This document shows, piece by piece, positions 28,365 through 36,984 of a stretch of DNA of 64,000 nt; positions within the stretch are counted from its first letter, which is position 1, and every line of letters begins with the position of its first letter. The DNA comes from Dyadobacter pollutisoli. Lineage in GTDB: Bacteria > Bacteroidota > Bacteroidia > Cytophagales > Spirosomataceae. The translations under genes and the position numbers were made by a program. Location: positions 6,608,501 to 6,672,500 of the forward strand of contig NZ_CP112998.1 in the NCBI RefSeq assembly GCF_026625565.1, in the 5' to 3' direction. The notes below the pieces were generated by a model. The model was not told the DNA's origin. It saw only the letters and a list, made by a program, of their open reading frames with translations, and ran no database searches.

Positions 28365-29176
28365 CTAAAACAAACTCAGCTGTGTAGTTTTCATTGGATG
28401 AAATGTGCCAATTATTAAAAATGGGTTGCGTCCAGTATTATGGAACTCACGAGTAGTTCCTAAAAATAAATGCAAATCTTTCGTTTTTGCAAAGTCCTCA
28501 AAATATTTTTTCCTAACTTTTTCGCATGCTCTTTGTTCATTTCCTTCATGCTCAGCCAACATTCTCCAATCTCCCAGTCTTCAATCATCAAAGTACTTTC
28601 AGTGCCACCCTCGCTACTGAACTTATAGGAAAATTTATATGGCAGTTTTCGAACAACCTCAAATGGATTTTCAGAGTTCGAGAATAAATTCAACTGATTA
28701 GCTCGCGCTTTCAGAGCTTCGAGTTTATTTTTGTCCCATGTCCTTGCGACACTCTCAATTGTGAAGTCCAGAATCGCCTTTGGTTTGAAAACGGCCAATG
28801 AAATATACTGTTTTGGATCCCTCGCTTTGGCGATTAACTCTGTTATGTTTGTATGAACATTTTTAAGAACGATCTCTTTTCTGGCCCTCCAAGTACCTTT
28901 CTCAGTCCCAATCTCACCAACTATTTTAAAAGCGGTATCAATGGATCTAGGACGGTAGCTTTCCGACCGAAAGTCAGACCTATTCTTTTCCAAATCCACT
29001 TCAACCCAGTCATATTTGCTGTACTGACTCTCATAATCAAGCTTTCGAAACGGTATTGGATAGATTCTGATCCAGCTTCCGTCTTCAAGAAAACCTGCCG
29101 TGCAGACTAATTCATCGTACTTATTTGATAGTGTGGGGTAAGTTTTGACCGCGACCAAAACTTTTGTTAGTGCCAT
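28365..29176 (-). pseudogene. Frameshifted conserved hypothetical gene (DUF488 partner)
   Basis: Two reading frames together give one protein. The first runs from 29176 (MALTKVLVAVKTYPTLSNKY) to about 28520 and then stops early at 28460. The second carries the natural end (KKYFEDFAKTKDLHLFLGT... FHPMKTTQLSLF) to 28365. Adding one base to the five-T run at 28518-28522 (an A run on the coding strand) joins them as AKKVRKKYFEDFAK, giving about 270 residues. I do not recognise a named domain. The gene lies 1 bp after the DUF488 gene, so they form an operon. The lesion may be a real mutation, slippage-based switching, or a sequencing error. Confidence 0.75.
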
Positions 29177-29177
29177 T

Positions 29178-30063
29178 CTAGATATGTTTTAATTCAAAAT
29201 TCCATTCGGGTAGTTTTATAATTGCTTCTGCTAAATGTTTTCTGTGGCACTGGCAAATATTTGCTTCAAAGCAAGTTAGTGCAATTCGCTTTTTTTCTTT
29301 CAATAAGTTAAGGATTTGCTCCTGATGGCTTATTGTCTCTTGCAAATTCTGTTTTCTGTAAATTTCAAATAGCTTGTCGTAGTCTTTTTGAGTATTAAGT
29401 TCTTGCCTTTGGTCAGATTGAATCCCTACTTCTGGGATATGCAGGTAATCAATTCCCAAATTCTCACAAAATTTTTTTAATTGCTTTTTAGAAAACCCGA
29501 ACTTCATACTCAATGGGTTATTTCTAACATCAACCAAAATCTTTACGTCATTTTTAACAAGCCGATTTAGATATTCTTCCCAGAGAAATTCCCTCATATC
29601 CAATGGTATATAAAACCGTTTTATCATTAACCGGTTTTGCTCTTAAAACGCTCTCATATTGCTCATTAGAAAGAATTTGCTTGGCTTTGACACTGTTTAT
29701 TGAATAGTATTGATAGTTCAGATACGTCAGTTTGATCAGTAAATCTGTTGTCAAATTTCCGTAAGAGTTTCTAATATCAATTAAGATTTTTTTATCCTTT
29801 TCATTCAGCAACTTAATATAATTATCGGAGCCAATTTTGGTGTAGCTCGCCTGATCTTCTGATAATTGGCCGTGCCCAACCATTGCAACTAGGTCCGCAT
29901 TAGCCGAAAAGGAATAGCAACCGTATTTGTAGGGCACAAAATCGTAAACTTGTTTTGATTGTCTTTCGGTAAAAAGGAAAAGCAGCTTTTGGAGGGAGAT
30001 TTTAGGCAAATGTCCATCAAAGGCTTGTAGTAAGGCCAGTATAATTTTTCGTCTGTAGAACAT
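29178..30063 (-). pseudogene. Frameshifted protein with N-terminal Panacea-like region and C-terminal DUF488
   Basis: The first frame (30063 to 29554) begins MFYRRKIILALLQAF and contains KISLQKLLFLF and YKYGCYSFSANADLV, which resembles the Panacea/SocA-like domain (weak, from memory). It then enters a DUF488 start (LYTIGYEGISL) and loses frame. The second frame carries the rest of DUF488: EEYLNRLVKNDVKILVDVRNNP, then CFEANICQCHRKHLAEAI at the end. Removing one base from the GGG run at 29579-29581 gives ISLEEYLNRL and one protein of about 294 residues. DUF488 function is not established. The stop is immediately followed by the second frameshifted gene. Confidence 0.75.
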
Positions 30064-30213
30064 GCTGTAAAGGTAAAGAAATAGTCACAAAGACGTTCCA
30101 AGTTTGCAAACGGATGAACCAACGGCATCCCGTTCCCAAATATCCCCCTAACACAATTTGCTTTTCTCACAACAAAATCAGCATATTCGCATTCCCAATT
30201 AAATAAGCATAAA

Positions 30214-30315
30214 ATGAAAAATCTAGTAAGTATTGCCCTGTTATGGTGTGGATCAAGTGAAAACTCCTGGGCGCCTACATGCGGGCGCGGGACACCTAAG
30301 ACAGGGCATTTTTAA
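30214..30315 (+). other. Structured intergenic element, possibly with a 33-codon ORF
   Basis: Nested helices: tgccctgt (30234-30241) with acagggca (30301-30308), ggtgt (30245-30249) with acacc (30292-30296), and gcgcc (30271-30275) with ggcgc (30284-30288). A T-rich run follows. This could be a small RNA with its own terminator or a leader for the gene at 30345. The same bases hold an ATG-to-TAA frame of 33 codons (MKNLVSIALLWCGSS... TGHF). I match it to no known RNA family. Confidence 0.45.
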
Positions 30316-30344
30316 TTTTTTTTCTTCCCAAAAAACCAGCATTG

Positions 30345-30587
30345 ATGAACAAAACACACTTTACCGAGTCTCCGGACCCGATGTGCGTGGCCTATGGTCA
30401 GCAAGTACAACAATTATTTGAGCTCAACACGCCCGCCGAAATGGCCGAGCATCTGTGGGAGATTTACAGCGGTTTTCAGAGTTATGATCAGGAAGCCGGT
30501 CACAGTCCGCGCAAGCTGGACATCTTCTACACATTTCGTGATCTGCTGTTTTTTTGCCAGAATATGGCAGCATTAAAGGCGGCGTAA
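30345..30587 (+). CDS. Small hypothetical protein
   Basis: An 80-residue protein starting MNKTHFTESPDPMCVAYGQQ at the ATG at 30345. It is predicted helical and soluble with no signal peptide. It contains a repeated aromatic pattern (EHLWEIYSGFQSYDQEAG, FYTFRDLLFFCQNM). The family is not recognised. It lies downstream of the structured element and is convergent with asnS, with a shared terminator hairpin between them. Confidence 0.6.
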   Translation: MNKTHFTESPDPMCVAYGQQVQQLFELNTPAEMAEHLWEIYSGFQSYDQEAGHSPRKLDIFYTFRDLLFFCQNMAALKAA

Positions 30588-30612
30588 TTAATAAACGTCC
30601 GATATAAAGAAG

Positions 30613-30646
30613 AATGCCCAGGTAATAGAAAAATCACCTGGGCATT
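30613..30646. terminator. Bidirectional terminator between the small gene and asnS
   Basis: A perfect 11-bp stem (aatgcccaggt with acctgggcatt) with a 12-base loop between two convergent genes, flanked by T-rich sequence on the plus-strand side and by cttcttt on the minus-strand side. Confidence 0.75.
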
Positions 30647-30656
30647 TATTTTGCTT

Positions 30657-32093
30657 TTAAAACTCTGCGCTTTTCGGATATCTCGGGAATGGAATCACAT
30701 CCCGAATATTACCCATACCCGTCACAAACAGTACCAAACGCTCAAATCCAAGCCCGAAGCCGGAGTGCGGTGCGGTGCCGAATTTACGGGTTTCGAGGTA
30801 CCACCAGATTGTCTGGGGATCGATTCCTACTTCGTGAACGCGTTCCAGAAGTTTGTCATAATTATCCTCACGCTGGCTTCCTCCAATGATTTCTCCAATG
30901 CCCGGGAAAAGGACGTCCATCGCGCGTACCGTTTTCCCATCCTCATCGAGTTTCATGTAAAATGATTTGATTTCTCTCGGATAGTTGGTCAGGATAACCG
31001 GCTTTTTGAAATGTTTTTCAACCAGATAACGCTCATGCTCGCTGGAAAGGTCGATTCCCCAGCCAACAGGATACTGGAATTTCTTCTCTTTATGTGGTTT
31101 TGATTTCAATAAAATATCAATGGCCTCCGTATAAGTCAGACGTTCGAAAGGATTGTCAACAACAAAACTCAGCTTTTCGAGCAATGGCAGCGAACGTTCA
31201 TTTTGCGGTTTGCTTTTTTCTTCTTCCGCCAGCCTGTTCTGTAAAAAGTTCAGGTCATCCTTGCAGTTAACCAGGGCATAACTAATGACCGTTTTGACAA
31301 AATCTTCGGCCAGGTCCATATTGTCTTCCAACTCAAAAAATGCCATTTCCGGCTCTATCATCCAAAATTCGGCCAGGTGACGGGTCGTATTGGAATTTTC
31401 GGCTCGGAAAGTTGGGCCAAATGTATATATCTTGGAAAGTGCCATGGCACCCAGTTCGCCTTCCAATTGTCCCGAGACAGTCAGGTTGGCTTCACGACCA
31501 AAAAAGTCCTCTTTGAAGTTAATAGCGCCTTCTTCGGTTCTCGGTAACTTGTTAAGATCCAATGTAGTAACACGGAACATTTCTCCTGCACCCTCAGCGT
31601 CCGACGCCGTAATGATCGGCGTATGTAGGTAAAAGAAACCCTTATCATTGAAATATTGGTGAACCGCAAAAGCCAGCGCGTGACGAATGCGAAGGATCGC
31701 CCCGAAAGTGTTGGTACGCGGACGCAAATGCGCTATTTCACGAAGAAATTCAAGCGAATGCTTCTTAGGCTGCAATGGATACGCATCAGGATCGGCAGTT
31801 CCGTAAACCAGAATATCCTCTATTTTTACCTCAACGGTTTGTCCTGAACCCAGCGACGCTACTAACTGCCCCGTTATTTTAAGGCATGAGCCCGTAGTAA
31901 CAGTTTGCAGCAATTCCGCAGAAAACTGACCCGGCTCAGCAACCGCCTGTATATTATGGATGGTGGAACCGTCATTCAACGCGATAAAAATTGCGTTTTT
32001 GCTCTCTCTTTTAGTCCTTACCCAGCCTTTGAGAACAACAGCTTGTTGCTCAGGAGCGGTTTGTAGTATTTCTTTGATTTGCAACGGTCCCAT
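30657..32093 (-). CDS. asnS: Asparagine--tRNA ligase
   Basis: A 478-residue class IIb aminoacyl-tRNA synthetase that charges tRNA-Asn. The N-terminal OB fold (VVLKGWVRTKRESKNAIFIALNDGS) binds the anticodon. Motif 2 is FRAENSNTTRHLAEFWMIE (about 228-246) and motif 3 is GLGFERL (about 447-453). The AEFWMIEPEM form and the absence of an AspRS-type insertion fit AsnRS. Length matches the family. Upstream there is a TAATTTTG -7-like box on the minus strand at 32160-32167. Confidence 0.96.
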   Translation of the reverse strand: MGPLQIKEILQTAPEQQAVVLKGWVRTKRESKNAIFIALNDGSTIHNIQAVAEPGQFSAELLQTVTTGSCLKITGQLVASLGSGQTVEVKIEDILVYGTADPDAYPLQPKKHSLEFLREIAHLRPRTNTFGAILRIRHALAFAVHQYFNDKGFFYLHTPIITASDAEGAGEMFRVTTLDLNKLPRTEEGAINFKEDFFGREANLTVSGQLEGELGAMALSKIYTFGPTFRAENSNTTRHLAEFWMIEPEMAFFELEDNMDLAEDFVKTVISYALVNCKDDLNFLQNRLAEEEKSKPQNERSLPLLEKLSFVVDNPFERLTYTEAIDILLKSKPHKEKKFQYPVGWGIDLSSEHERYLVEKHFKKPVILTNYPREIKSFYMKLDEDGKTVRAMDVLFPGIGEIIGGSQREDNYDKLLERVHEVGIDPQTIWWYLETRKFGTAPHSGFGLGFERLVLFVTGMGNIRDVIPFPRYPKSAEF

Positions 32094-32227
32094 TTTCTTG
32101 TCAATTCAATCTTTAATTTTTCTGAAAGCTTCCTACGATCCGGTTTTACGAATGAGGCGCAAAATTACAAATTACCCTACGAAAACCTATTCTGAAAGCC
32201 TAACTTACTTTTCTGTGTGGCATACTG

Positions 32228-32258
32228 ATTGTACAGTCTGGTTTTCAGCTTAATTTTG
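32228..32258 (+). promoter_or_regulatory. Promoter of the PAP2-like membrane protein gene
   Basis: A TTG (32229-32231) lies 19 bases before TAATTTTG (32251-32258), matching the Bacteroidota -33/-7 pattern. Because the TTG is promoter sequence, translation must start further downstream, which favours the TTG codon at 32289. Confidence 0.6.
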
Positions 32259-32288
32259 TATCCTAATTCAGATCAACGACTTTCCGTT

Positions 32289-32927
32289 TTGAACAATAAA
32301 CTCGCAATCGCTTTATCCGTAGTTTTTCACCCGCTGATAATCACTACTTACCTTTTTGCCCTTTTGTTTTTGCTCTCTCCCGATCTGGTTGGTGTCAGTG
32401 CGTTTGAGTTGCCGGCTTTGGGGAGTTTGTTGCTTTTGCTGTTCCTGAACACATTCATAGCACCGACATTGATCATTTATTATTTCCAAAAAATGGGTGT
32501 GATCAGCTCATTGCATGTCGACGATCTGGCCGAACGGAAGTTGCCTTACCTGGCTTGTGTGATTGTTTACGCGTTGGCAACCTATTTATTCGGCTGGCAA
32601 TTACAGCCTATCGGCGAGCTGGCCCCGCAAATTTCCGTTATTCTCGGCAGCGTCACCGTTTCATTGATCCTGGTGATGGGTATCAGTCTTTTTTGGAAAA
32701 TAAGTGCCCACGCAACTTCCATTGGCGGTATTGTCGGAATGCTTTCCGGGCTGATGATGCGGTTTGATGAAGCCGTTTTGTTCATTCCGCTCCTCATTAC
32801 CATTCTGCTGGGCGGCTGGCTGCTGAGCGCGCGGCTGCAACTGAATGCACATAACCCTCCGCAGATTCTGGGTGGATTCGTTTGTGGAATATTGGTGAGT
32901 AGTATGACGGTTTATTTTTTCTTTTGA
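32289..32927 (+). CDS. PAP2-like multi-pass membrane protein
   Basis: A protein of about 212 residues with five or six transmembrane helices. No ATG is available near the beginning; the TTG at 32289 (LNNKLAIALSVVF) is chosen because a promoter covers the earlier TTG at 32229. The pattern WKISAHATSIGGIVGMLSGLM followed by NAHNPPQILGGFVCGIL recalls the SGH and H-x3-D signature segments of PAP2 phosphatases, with the catalytic signature only partly kept. It may therefore be a degenerate family member. enoyl-CoA hydratase follows 18 bp downstream, so the two may be co-transcribed. Confidence 0.75.
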   Translation: MNNKLAIALSVVFHPLIITTYLFALLFLLSPDLVGVSAFELPALGSLLLLLFLNTFIAPTLIIYYFQKMGVISSLHVDDLAERKLPYLACVIVYALATYLFGWQLQPIGELAPQISVILGSVTVSLILVMGISLFWKISAHATSIGGIVGMLSGLMMRFDEAVLFIPLLITILLGGWLLSARLQLNAHNPPQILGGFVCGILVSSMTVYFFF

Positions 32928-32945
32928 TCTAAACGCTGCATAATC

Positions 32946-33725
32946 ATGTATCAGAATATCATTTTCGGGGTGAATGATGGTGTGGCCACGATTACATTAA
33001 ATCGTCCTCAGGTATACCACGCGTTGAGCCCTGCGCTGATCTGCGAGATCACACTTGCTGTTGAGGAGGCTGCAAATGACGATTCGGTTAGGGTAGTTGT
33101 GCTTACGGGCGAGGGTAACAAGGCGTTTTGTTCCGGTGCCGATCTTAAAGACGCAGCAGAATCTGGCAAAACCGCCGGTGAAATTCTGCGGGAATATTAT
33201 AACCCCATGATCCAGGCGATCCGGAACATTCCCAAACCGGTGATCTGTCGGTTGAATGGACTGGCAGTAGGGGCTGGAAGTTCACTGGCACTGGCTTGTG
33301 ATGTAGTGATTTCGAGTGAGGACGCCTATCTGAGTCTGCTTTTTGTGCAGATCGGCCTGATGCCCGATGCGGGCGCAACATTCTTCCTGCCCAGATTGAT
33401 TGGTATGGCCAAAGCTTTTGAACTATCGTCGACAGGCCGCAAAGTGTATGCATTGGAAGCAGCGAGAATAGGGCTGATTAGCAAGGCAGTTCCAGGGATT
33501 GAGCTGGACAGAGAAGTGAATCAGATCGTGGCCTACTACCGTTCCGCGCCGACCATGGCGATTGGTGCAATGAAGCGGGTTTTCAACCAATCTTTTCACC
33601 TTAACCTGGAAGAAATGCAGGAACTGGAACTGCAAAATCAGGAAAAACTCTTCCAGAGCCACGATGCCAGCGAAGGAATTTCAGCATTTCTACAAAAGAA
33701 AGCACCTGATTTTCAGGGCAAATGA
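32946..33725 (+). CDS. Enoyl-CoA hydratase/isomerase, PaaG-like
   Basis: A 259-residue crotonase-fold enzyme acting on acyl-CoA thioesters. The oxyanion hole is formed by FCSGADL (61-67) and GLAVGAGSS (105-113). The segment FVQIGLMPDAGATFFLPRLIG with Asp141 in place of the hydratase glutamate resembles PaaG (epoxyphenylacetyl-CoA isomerase) and delta-enoyl isomerases. No other paa gene is nearby, so a role in phenylacetate breakdown is not shown. It ends 40 bp before the tRNA-Arg promoter. Confidence 0.88.
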   Translation: MYQNIIFGVNDGVATITLNRPQVYHALSPALICEITLAVEEAANDDSVRVVVLTGEGNKAFCSGADLKDAAESGKTAGEILREYYNPMIQAIRNIPKPVICRLNGLAVGAGSSLALACDVVISSEDAYLSLLFVQIGLMPDAGATFFLPRLIGMAKAFELSSTGRKVYALEAARIGLISKAVPGIELDREVNQIVAYYRSAPTMAIGAMKRVFNQSFHLNLEEMQELELQNQEKLFQSHDASEGISAFLQKKAPDFQGK

Positions 33726-33765
33726 ACTTTGTCGAAACTTTTTACGATATTTTTATAACGCATAA

Positions 33766-33797
33766 TTTGCTCTAAAAAACCTCATTCACTATCTTTG
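33766..33797 (+). promoter_or_regulatory. Promoter of tRNA-Arg (Bacteroidota type)
   Basis: TTTG at 33766-33769 and TATCTTTG at 33790-33797 are separated by 20 bases, an excellent fit to TTTG-N-TAnnTTTG. Transcription would begin about 30 bases before the tRNA. Confidence 0.75.
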
Positions 33798-33832
33798 CAG
33801 TCCAATTCAGAAATGGATTGGGGAAAATAAAA

Positions 33833-33906
33833 GGTTGCGTAGCTCAATTGGATAGAGCACCTGACTACGGATCAGGAGGTTTGGGGTTCGAATCCCTACG
33901 TGACCA
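33833..33906 (+). tRNA. tRNA-Arg (anticodon ACG), integration target
   Basis: The acceptor stem GGTTGCG/CGTGACC, D-arm GCTC/GAGC, anticodon stem CCTGA/TCAGG around CTACGGA and T-arm TGGGG/CCCTA around TTCGAAT all pair. The anticodon ACG needs TadA to make inosine, and tadA is at 883. Bases 33863 onward (anticodon stem to 3' end) are duplicated at 46533, so the 3' half now seen here came from the mobile element. CCA is not encoded. Confidence 0.97.
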
Positions 33907-33907
33907 C
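33863..33907 (+). repeat. attL: 45-bp direct repeat at the left element end
   Basis: This segment is identical over 45 bp to 46533-46577 and covers the 3' part of tRNA-Arg from the anticodon stem. Identity stops abruptly on both sides (T/C before, T/A after). It is the left junction of the integrated element. Confidence 0.95.
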
Positions 33908-33919
33908 TTGAAAATCAAA

Positions 33920-33948
33920 GACTTAGCAAAATTTGCTAAGTCTTTTTT
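33920..33948 (+). terminator. Element-supplied terminator for tRNA-Arg
   Basis: An 11-bp perfect stem (gacttagcaaa with tttgctaagtc) runs into TTTTTTG immediately after attL. It replaces the chromosomal terminator that integration moved beyond attR. Confidence 0.85.
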
Positions 33949-34368
33949 GTTTTTGTTGCAATAAAAGTTGCAATAGATTTGCCCAGTCGAAACCTATTAA
34001 GAGATTAGTTAAAAGATCCGCAAAAGATTTTTTTGCTCCTTGATCGTCAAACACGGCGGAACATCAAACTTGACAGAGAGATATGCATCAAATTTCAGAC
34101 GAACAATATTAACACCTCTTGAGAGCATCGAATTTCAAATACTGGATCTGCTTAACCTTTGGATCCCAATCTACCCCATCACCATCAAAGTACAGTTTAA
34201 CCTGCCAATTCACAATATCCAGTAATTTGTTTTGGTGTACCACTAATCTGTAATTTGAAAGCGGTATAATTTGGGATTTCAACAGCTATTAGGTATGAGA
34301 AATCCTGGTGCCTGAGAGTACAGAGAAACCACCGTTTCTGCTTACCGTATTAACGGACAAATAGGAGC
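33949..34368. other. Left-end region of the element without a supported gene
   Basis: About 420 bp after the tRNA terminator. Only short frames without recognisable sequence are present (for example 34040-34225), and none is supported. The one notable item is a 37-base sequence at 34311-34347 that resembles 38177-38214 on the other side of the cargo genes. Confidence 0.5.
34311..34347 (+). repeat. Imperfect direct repeat at left edge of the cargo block
   Basis: The sequence gagtacagagaaaccacc and its continuation ttctgcttaccg align, with small gaps, to 38177-38214 (gagtacaaaaaaaccaccc, ttctgtaccg); about 30 of 38 positions match. The two copies bracket the acetyltransferase fragment, NmrA, SDR and AraC genes. 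Confidence 0.5.
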
Positions 34369-34788
34369 ATGAGCCAGCGACTAAAACGCTTTTTAGCAAT
34401 AACTTTTATGCGGGCTATAATTGCGCCATTTTGGATATGGCTGAAGTTAGGATTGGTAATGATTATGATCGGCTCTAATGTGGGTATTTATACGGCACGG
34501 CATTCCATTGAACCCATCAACCGAAACAAGACTGGATGTGGAATACCAATTCTTACAGGTGATAATGTATGGATTGGAGGGAGTTGTGTAATCTTAGCAG
34601 GTGTTTGCATTGGCGACAATTCCATCGTTGCTGAGGGAGGCGGCGTACTTAACGACGTACTTTCAAATACGATTGTTGTTAGTAGCCCTGCAACAATAAT
34701 AAAGTCAGTTCAAGACAAAACCTTGGGTAATAAAGTGCTTCATACATATAGAAGACCGTTTCTGCGTACGCAGATGAGATCGGGATGA
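34369..34788 (+). pseudogene. Truncated maltose/galactoside O-acetyltransferase (C-terminal part)
   Basis: A 139-residue reading frame. Residues about 34-115 match the left-handed beta-helix part of Maa/LacA acetyltransferases: IGSNVGIYTARHSIEPINRN, GDNVWIGGSCVILAGVCIGDNSIVAEGG and SSPATIIKSV. The usual N-terminal half (maltose acetyltransferase domain and first coils) is missing and replaced by an unrelated hydrophobic start, and the end runs on past the normal C-terminus. The catalytic-site histidine segment (YTARHSIEP) is kept, but the trimer would be incomplete. It is most likely a fragment brought with the cargo. Confidence 0.7.
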
Positions 34789-35204
34789 TTATAGATTGTG
34801 CGAAAATTCGTTCGTTTTATTACATACCTGATGGGCGTGAGATCAGGTCTCCGATGTAAACCTCAGGGCTCTTGCACAAAAACTCAGAATTAAATTGGCG
34901 TGATATAGCTGCCAATATTGAGGTTTTTCTTACAAAGGGGCGAAAAACGGCGTCAAGAAACTCATTGTCGAGTTTAGATATTTAAATGGATCTCTTTAGC
35001 TTAGATTAGCAGATTCTATGACAGCTGCCTGGTCGGCCACGCCGCCGCATACAGTACAGTCTGTCAGGAATCTTGAATAGCACCTTGTTACGAAAATTAA
35101 CTCTTAAAAAGGCTCCTTAAAATGTATCACATCTTCCTTGTTTTGTATAAAGGGCGGTAAAGCCCATTTTCTAATTTTGTTCCATTATTTAAATACAAAT
35201 AATA
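34789..35204. other. Intergenic region upstream of the NmrA-like gene, with likely promoter
   Basis: About 415 bp without a supported gene. Near the right end a TAATTTTG box (35172-35179) fits the Bacteroidota -7 element and would start transcription about 20 bases before the NmrA-like start codon. A clear -33 box at the usual spacing is not seen. A small hairpin (gggc with gccc, about 35152-35165) lies just upstream. Confidence 0.45.
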
Positions 35205-36089
35205 ATGAACAAAATAAAAAAAACAATAGCAGTAATTGGGGCAACAGGCTCACAAGGTAAGGGTGTAGTGAATGCCCTTGTAAATGACAGTTCGTTCAAT
35301 GTAAGAGCATTAACCCGTAATCCGGAGCGATATTCAGGCAATGCACATGAAGCAGTTTATGCAGATCTAACCGATTTGCAGTCATTGCAAGACGCATTTA
35401 AGGATGCTTATGGTGTATTTGTTGTAACCAACTATTGGGGAGGCGCAGACGAAATCGGCCAAGGAAAAAATGCCGTTGAAGCAGCCAAGGAAGCAGGCGT
35501 ACACCATTTTGTCTGGTCAACACTGCCGGATGTTGAAACAATAAGTAATGGCGAATTCGACGTACCGTTCTTTACAAACAAATCAAAGGTAGATGACGCG
35601 GTTAAAAATGCAGGATTCAAATACACAACATTTGTTGAAGCTCCATTCTATTTCCAAAATCTTGCAGCATGGCTTGCACCACAGCAGCAGCAAGACGGCA
35701 CGACCGGTTGGACGCTGCCACTTGATCCGACAAAAGAAGTAGTCCATTGGTCAGACATCAACGATATGGGAAAAGTTGTGGCTGGCGCATTTCTGCAGCC
35801 TAAAAAAGCTGGCAATGGCAATTACCTTACATTGGCAACTGAGCTATTTAGTTTTAACGATATCATCATAGCCTATAAAAGGCAAGGTAAAGAGTACAGC
35901 TATTCCCAAGTCCCGGGTGCAATGTTTTCAACTCTCATGGAAGGAGGAAAGGGAGTAACGGATATGTTTGGTTTTTGCGAGAAATACACCTACATGGGGC
36001 CAGGTTCAGCATCACGGATTGAATTCGCGAAAGAAATTGCCACCGGTGAATTTGTATCATTTGACGCATGGTTAAATCAAAATAAATAG
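35205..36089 (+). CDS. NmrA-like NAD(P)-binding protein
   Basis: A 294-residue atypical short-chain dehydrogenase. The Rossmann motif GATGSQGKGV (12-21) and the ALTRNPERY segment after beta-2 are characteristic of the NmrA/HSCARG group, which binds NADP and acts as a redox sensor or oxidoreductase. No classical YxxxK is evident. It is soluble and cytoplasmic. It leads a cargo set with an SDR and an AraC regulator within the mobile element; a role in handling reactive carbonyls or quinones is inferred from this company. A strong hairpin follows its stop. Confidence 0.88.
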   Translation: MNKIKKTIAVIGATGSQGKGVVNALVNDSSFNVRALTRNPERYSGNAHEAVYADLTDLQSLQDAFKDAYGVFVVTNYWGGADEIGQGKNAVEAAKEAGVHHFVWSTLPDVETISNGEFDVPFFTNKSKVDDAVKNAGFKYTTFVEAPFYFQNLAAWLAPQQQQDGTTGWTLPLDPTKEVVHWSDINDMGKVVAGAFLQPKKAGNGNYLTLATELFSFNDIIIAYKRQGKEYSYSQVPGAMFSTLMEGGKGVTDMFGFCEKYTYMGPGSASRIEFAKEIATGEFVSFDAWLNQNK

Positions 36090-36107
36090 AATTCGCGGGC
36101 GAAGAGT

Positions 36108-36148
36108 ATCTGAAAGGGATATCGGACTAATCAATATCCCTTTCAGAT
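36108..36148 (+). terminator. Hairpin after the NmrA-like gene
   Basis: A perfect 15-bp stem (atctgaaagggatat with atatccctttcagat) with an 11-base loop, 19 bp after the stop codon. It lacks a T run on the plus strand, so termination may be partial. Confidence 0.6.
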
Positions 36149-36297
36149 AAAGTATGAGTGGAATAAGGAATGCAGAGTCAGGTGAATGCAAATGCAGCAC
36201 CCTTCAATCAGGATGTTGATTTATTAAAATAGTGCACCATCTTAAATGTACCCTGTTAAGACGAAATTCAAATCCTACCAATCTAAATTTAGTGACT

Positions 36298-36984
36298 TTG
36301 AAAGAATACATCTTGCTCACCGGGGCATCCTACGGTATTGGCTATGAGATGGCCAACCAATTGGCTGCAAAAAAGTTCAACCTGATACTGGTGGTCCCTA
36401 CCGAATCCGAACTGCAGCAGATGCAAGCTGAGCTAACAGCTAACTATGGCATAGAGGTTAAATATTTTGCTGCGGACCTCTCTGATGTAAATGCTGCCAT
36501 AGATCTTCATAAAGCTGTGCAACAGGAAAATCCTATAATAACCCACCTGGTCAATCATGCAGGCATAGGCAACTCCGGCCTCTTTACAGAAACCTCGCTG
36601 GAAGAAGATTTGAGCATGATTCAGTTAAATGTTTCCAGTTTGGTGGTGCTTACCCAGCTGTTTGCGAAAGATATGGTCCGCCGCAACGCGGGAAGGATCA
36701 TGAATGTAGGCTCGGTACTTTCGTTTTTGCCACTCCCTTATTCTGCGGTGTACTCGGCGACCAAAGCGTTTGTGCTAGCATTCAGCGATAGCCTTGCTGC
36801 TGAACTGGAAGGTACGGGCATTAGTGTTACCTTCTTTTCTCTGGGAACGACGGACACAGATTTTACAACCAATGCGACGCAATCGGATCTCCACAAAACC
36901 AAACCCATGCACCCCAAAGAAGTGGCAACCCTGGGTGTGAAGCATTTGTTAGAGGGAGAGGGAAAGAAAGGAGTGGGATTTTAA
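36298..36984 (+). CDS. Short-chain dehydrogenase/reductase, C-terminally short
   Basis: A 228-residue classical SDR. The TTG at 36298 gives the usual short lead before the cofactor motif TGASYGIG (8-15); an ATG at 36232 would add 22 unlikely residues, and GTG at 36292 is an alternative. NHAG (86-89), Ser139, and Tyr152-x3-Lys156 complete the active site. The substrate is unknown. Related proteins continue for some 25-35 residues after the HPKEVA...LLEGKK segment, whereas this one ends GEGKKGVGF, so the C-terminus seems lost. It sits between the NmrA-like gene and the AraC regulator. Confidence 0.83.
   Translation: MKEYILLTGASYGIGYEMANQLAAKKFNLILVVPTESELQQMQAELTANYGIEVKYFAADLSDVNAAIDLHKAVQQENPIITHLVNHAGIGNSGLFTETSLEEDLSMIQLNVSSLVVLTQLFAKDMVRRNAGRIMNVGSVLSFLPLPYSAVYSATKAFVLAFSDSLAAELEGTGISVTFFSLGTTDTDFTTNATQSDLHKTKPMHPKEVATLGVKHLLEGEGKKGVGF

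Noticed and set aside
32160..32167. Complete asnS promoter
   Set aside because: A good -7 box is present on the minus strand but no -33 TTTG at a suitable distance, so only the box is mentioned.
34040..34225. A 61-codon gene at the left end of the element
   Set aside because: No recognisable sequence, no start signal and no neighbour coupling; likely chance in A+T-rich DNA.
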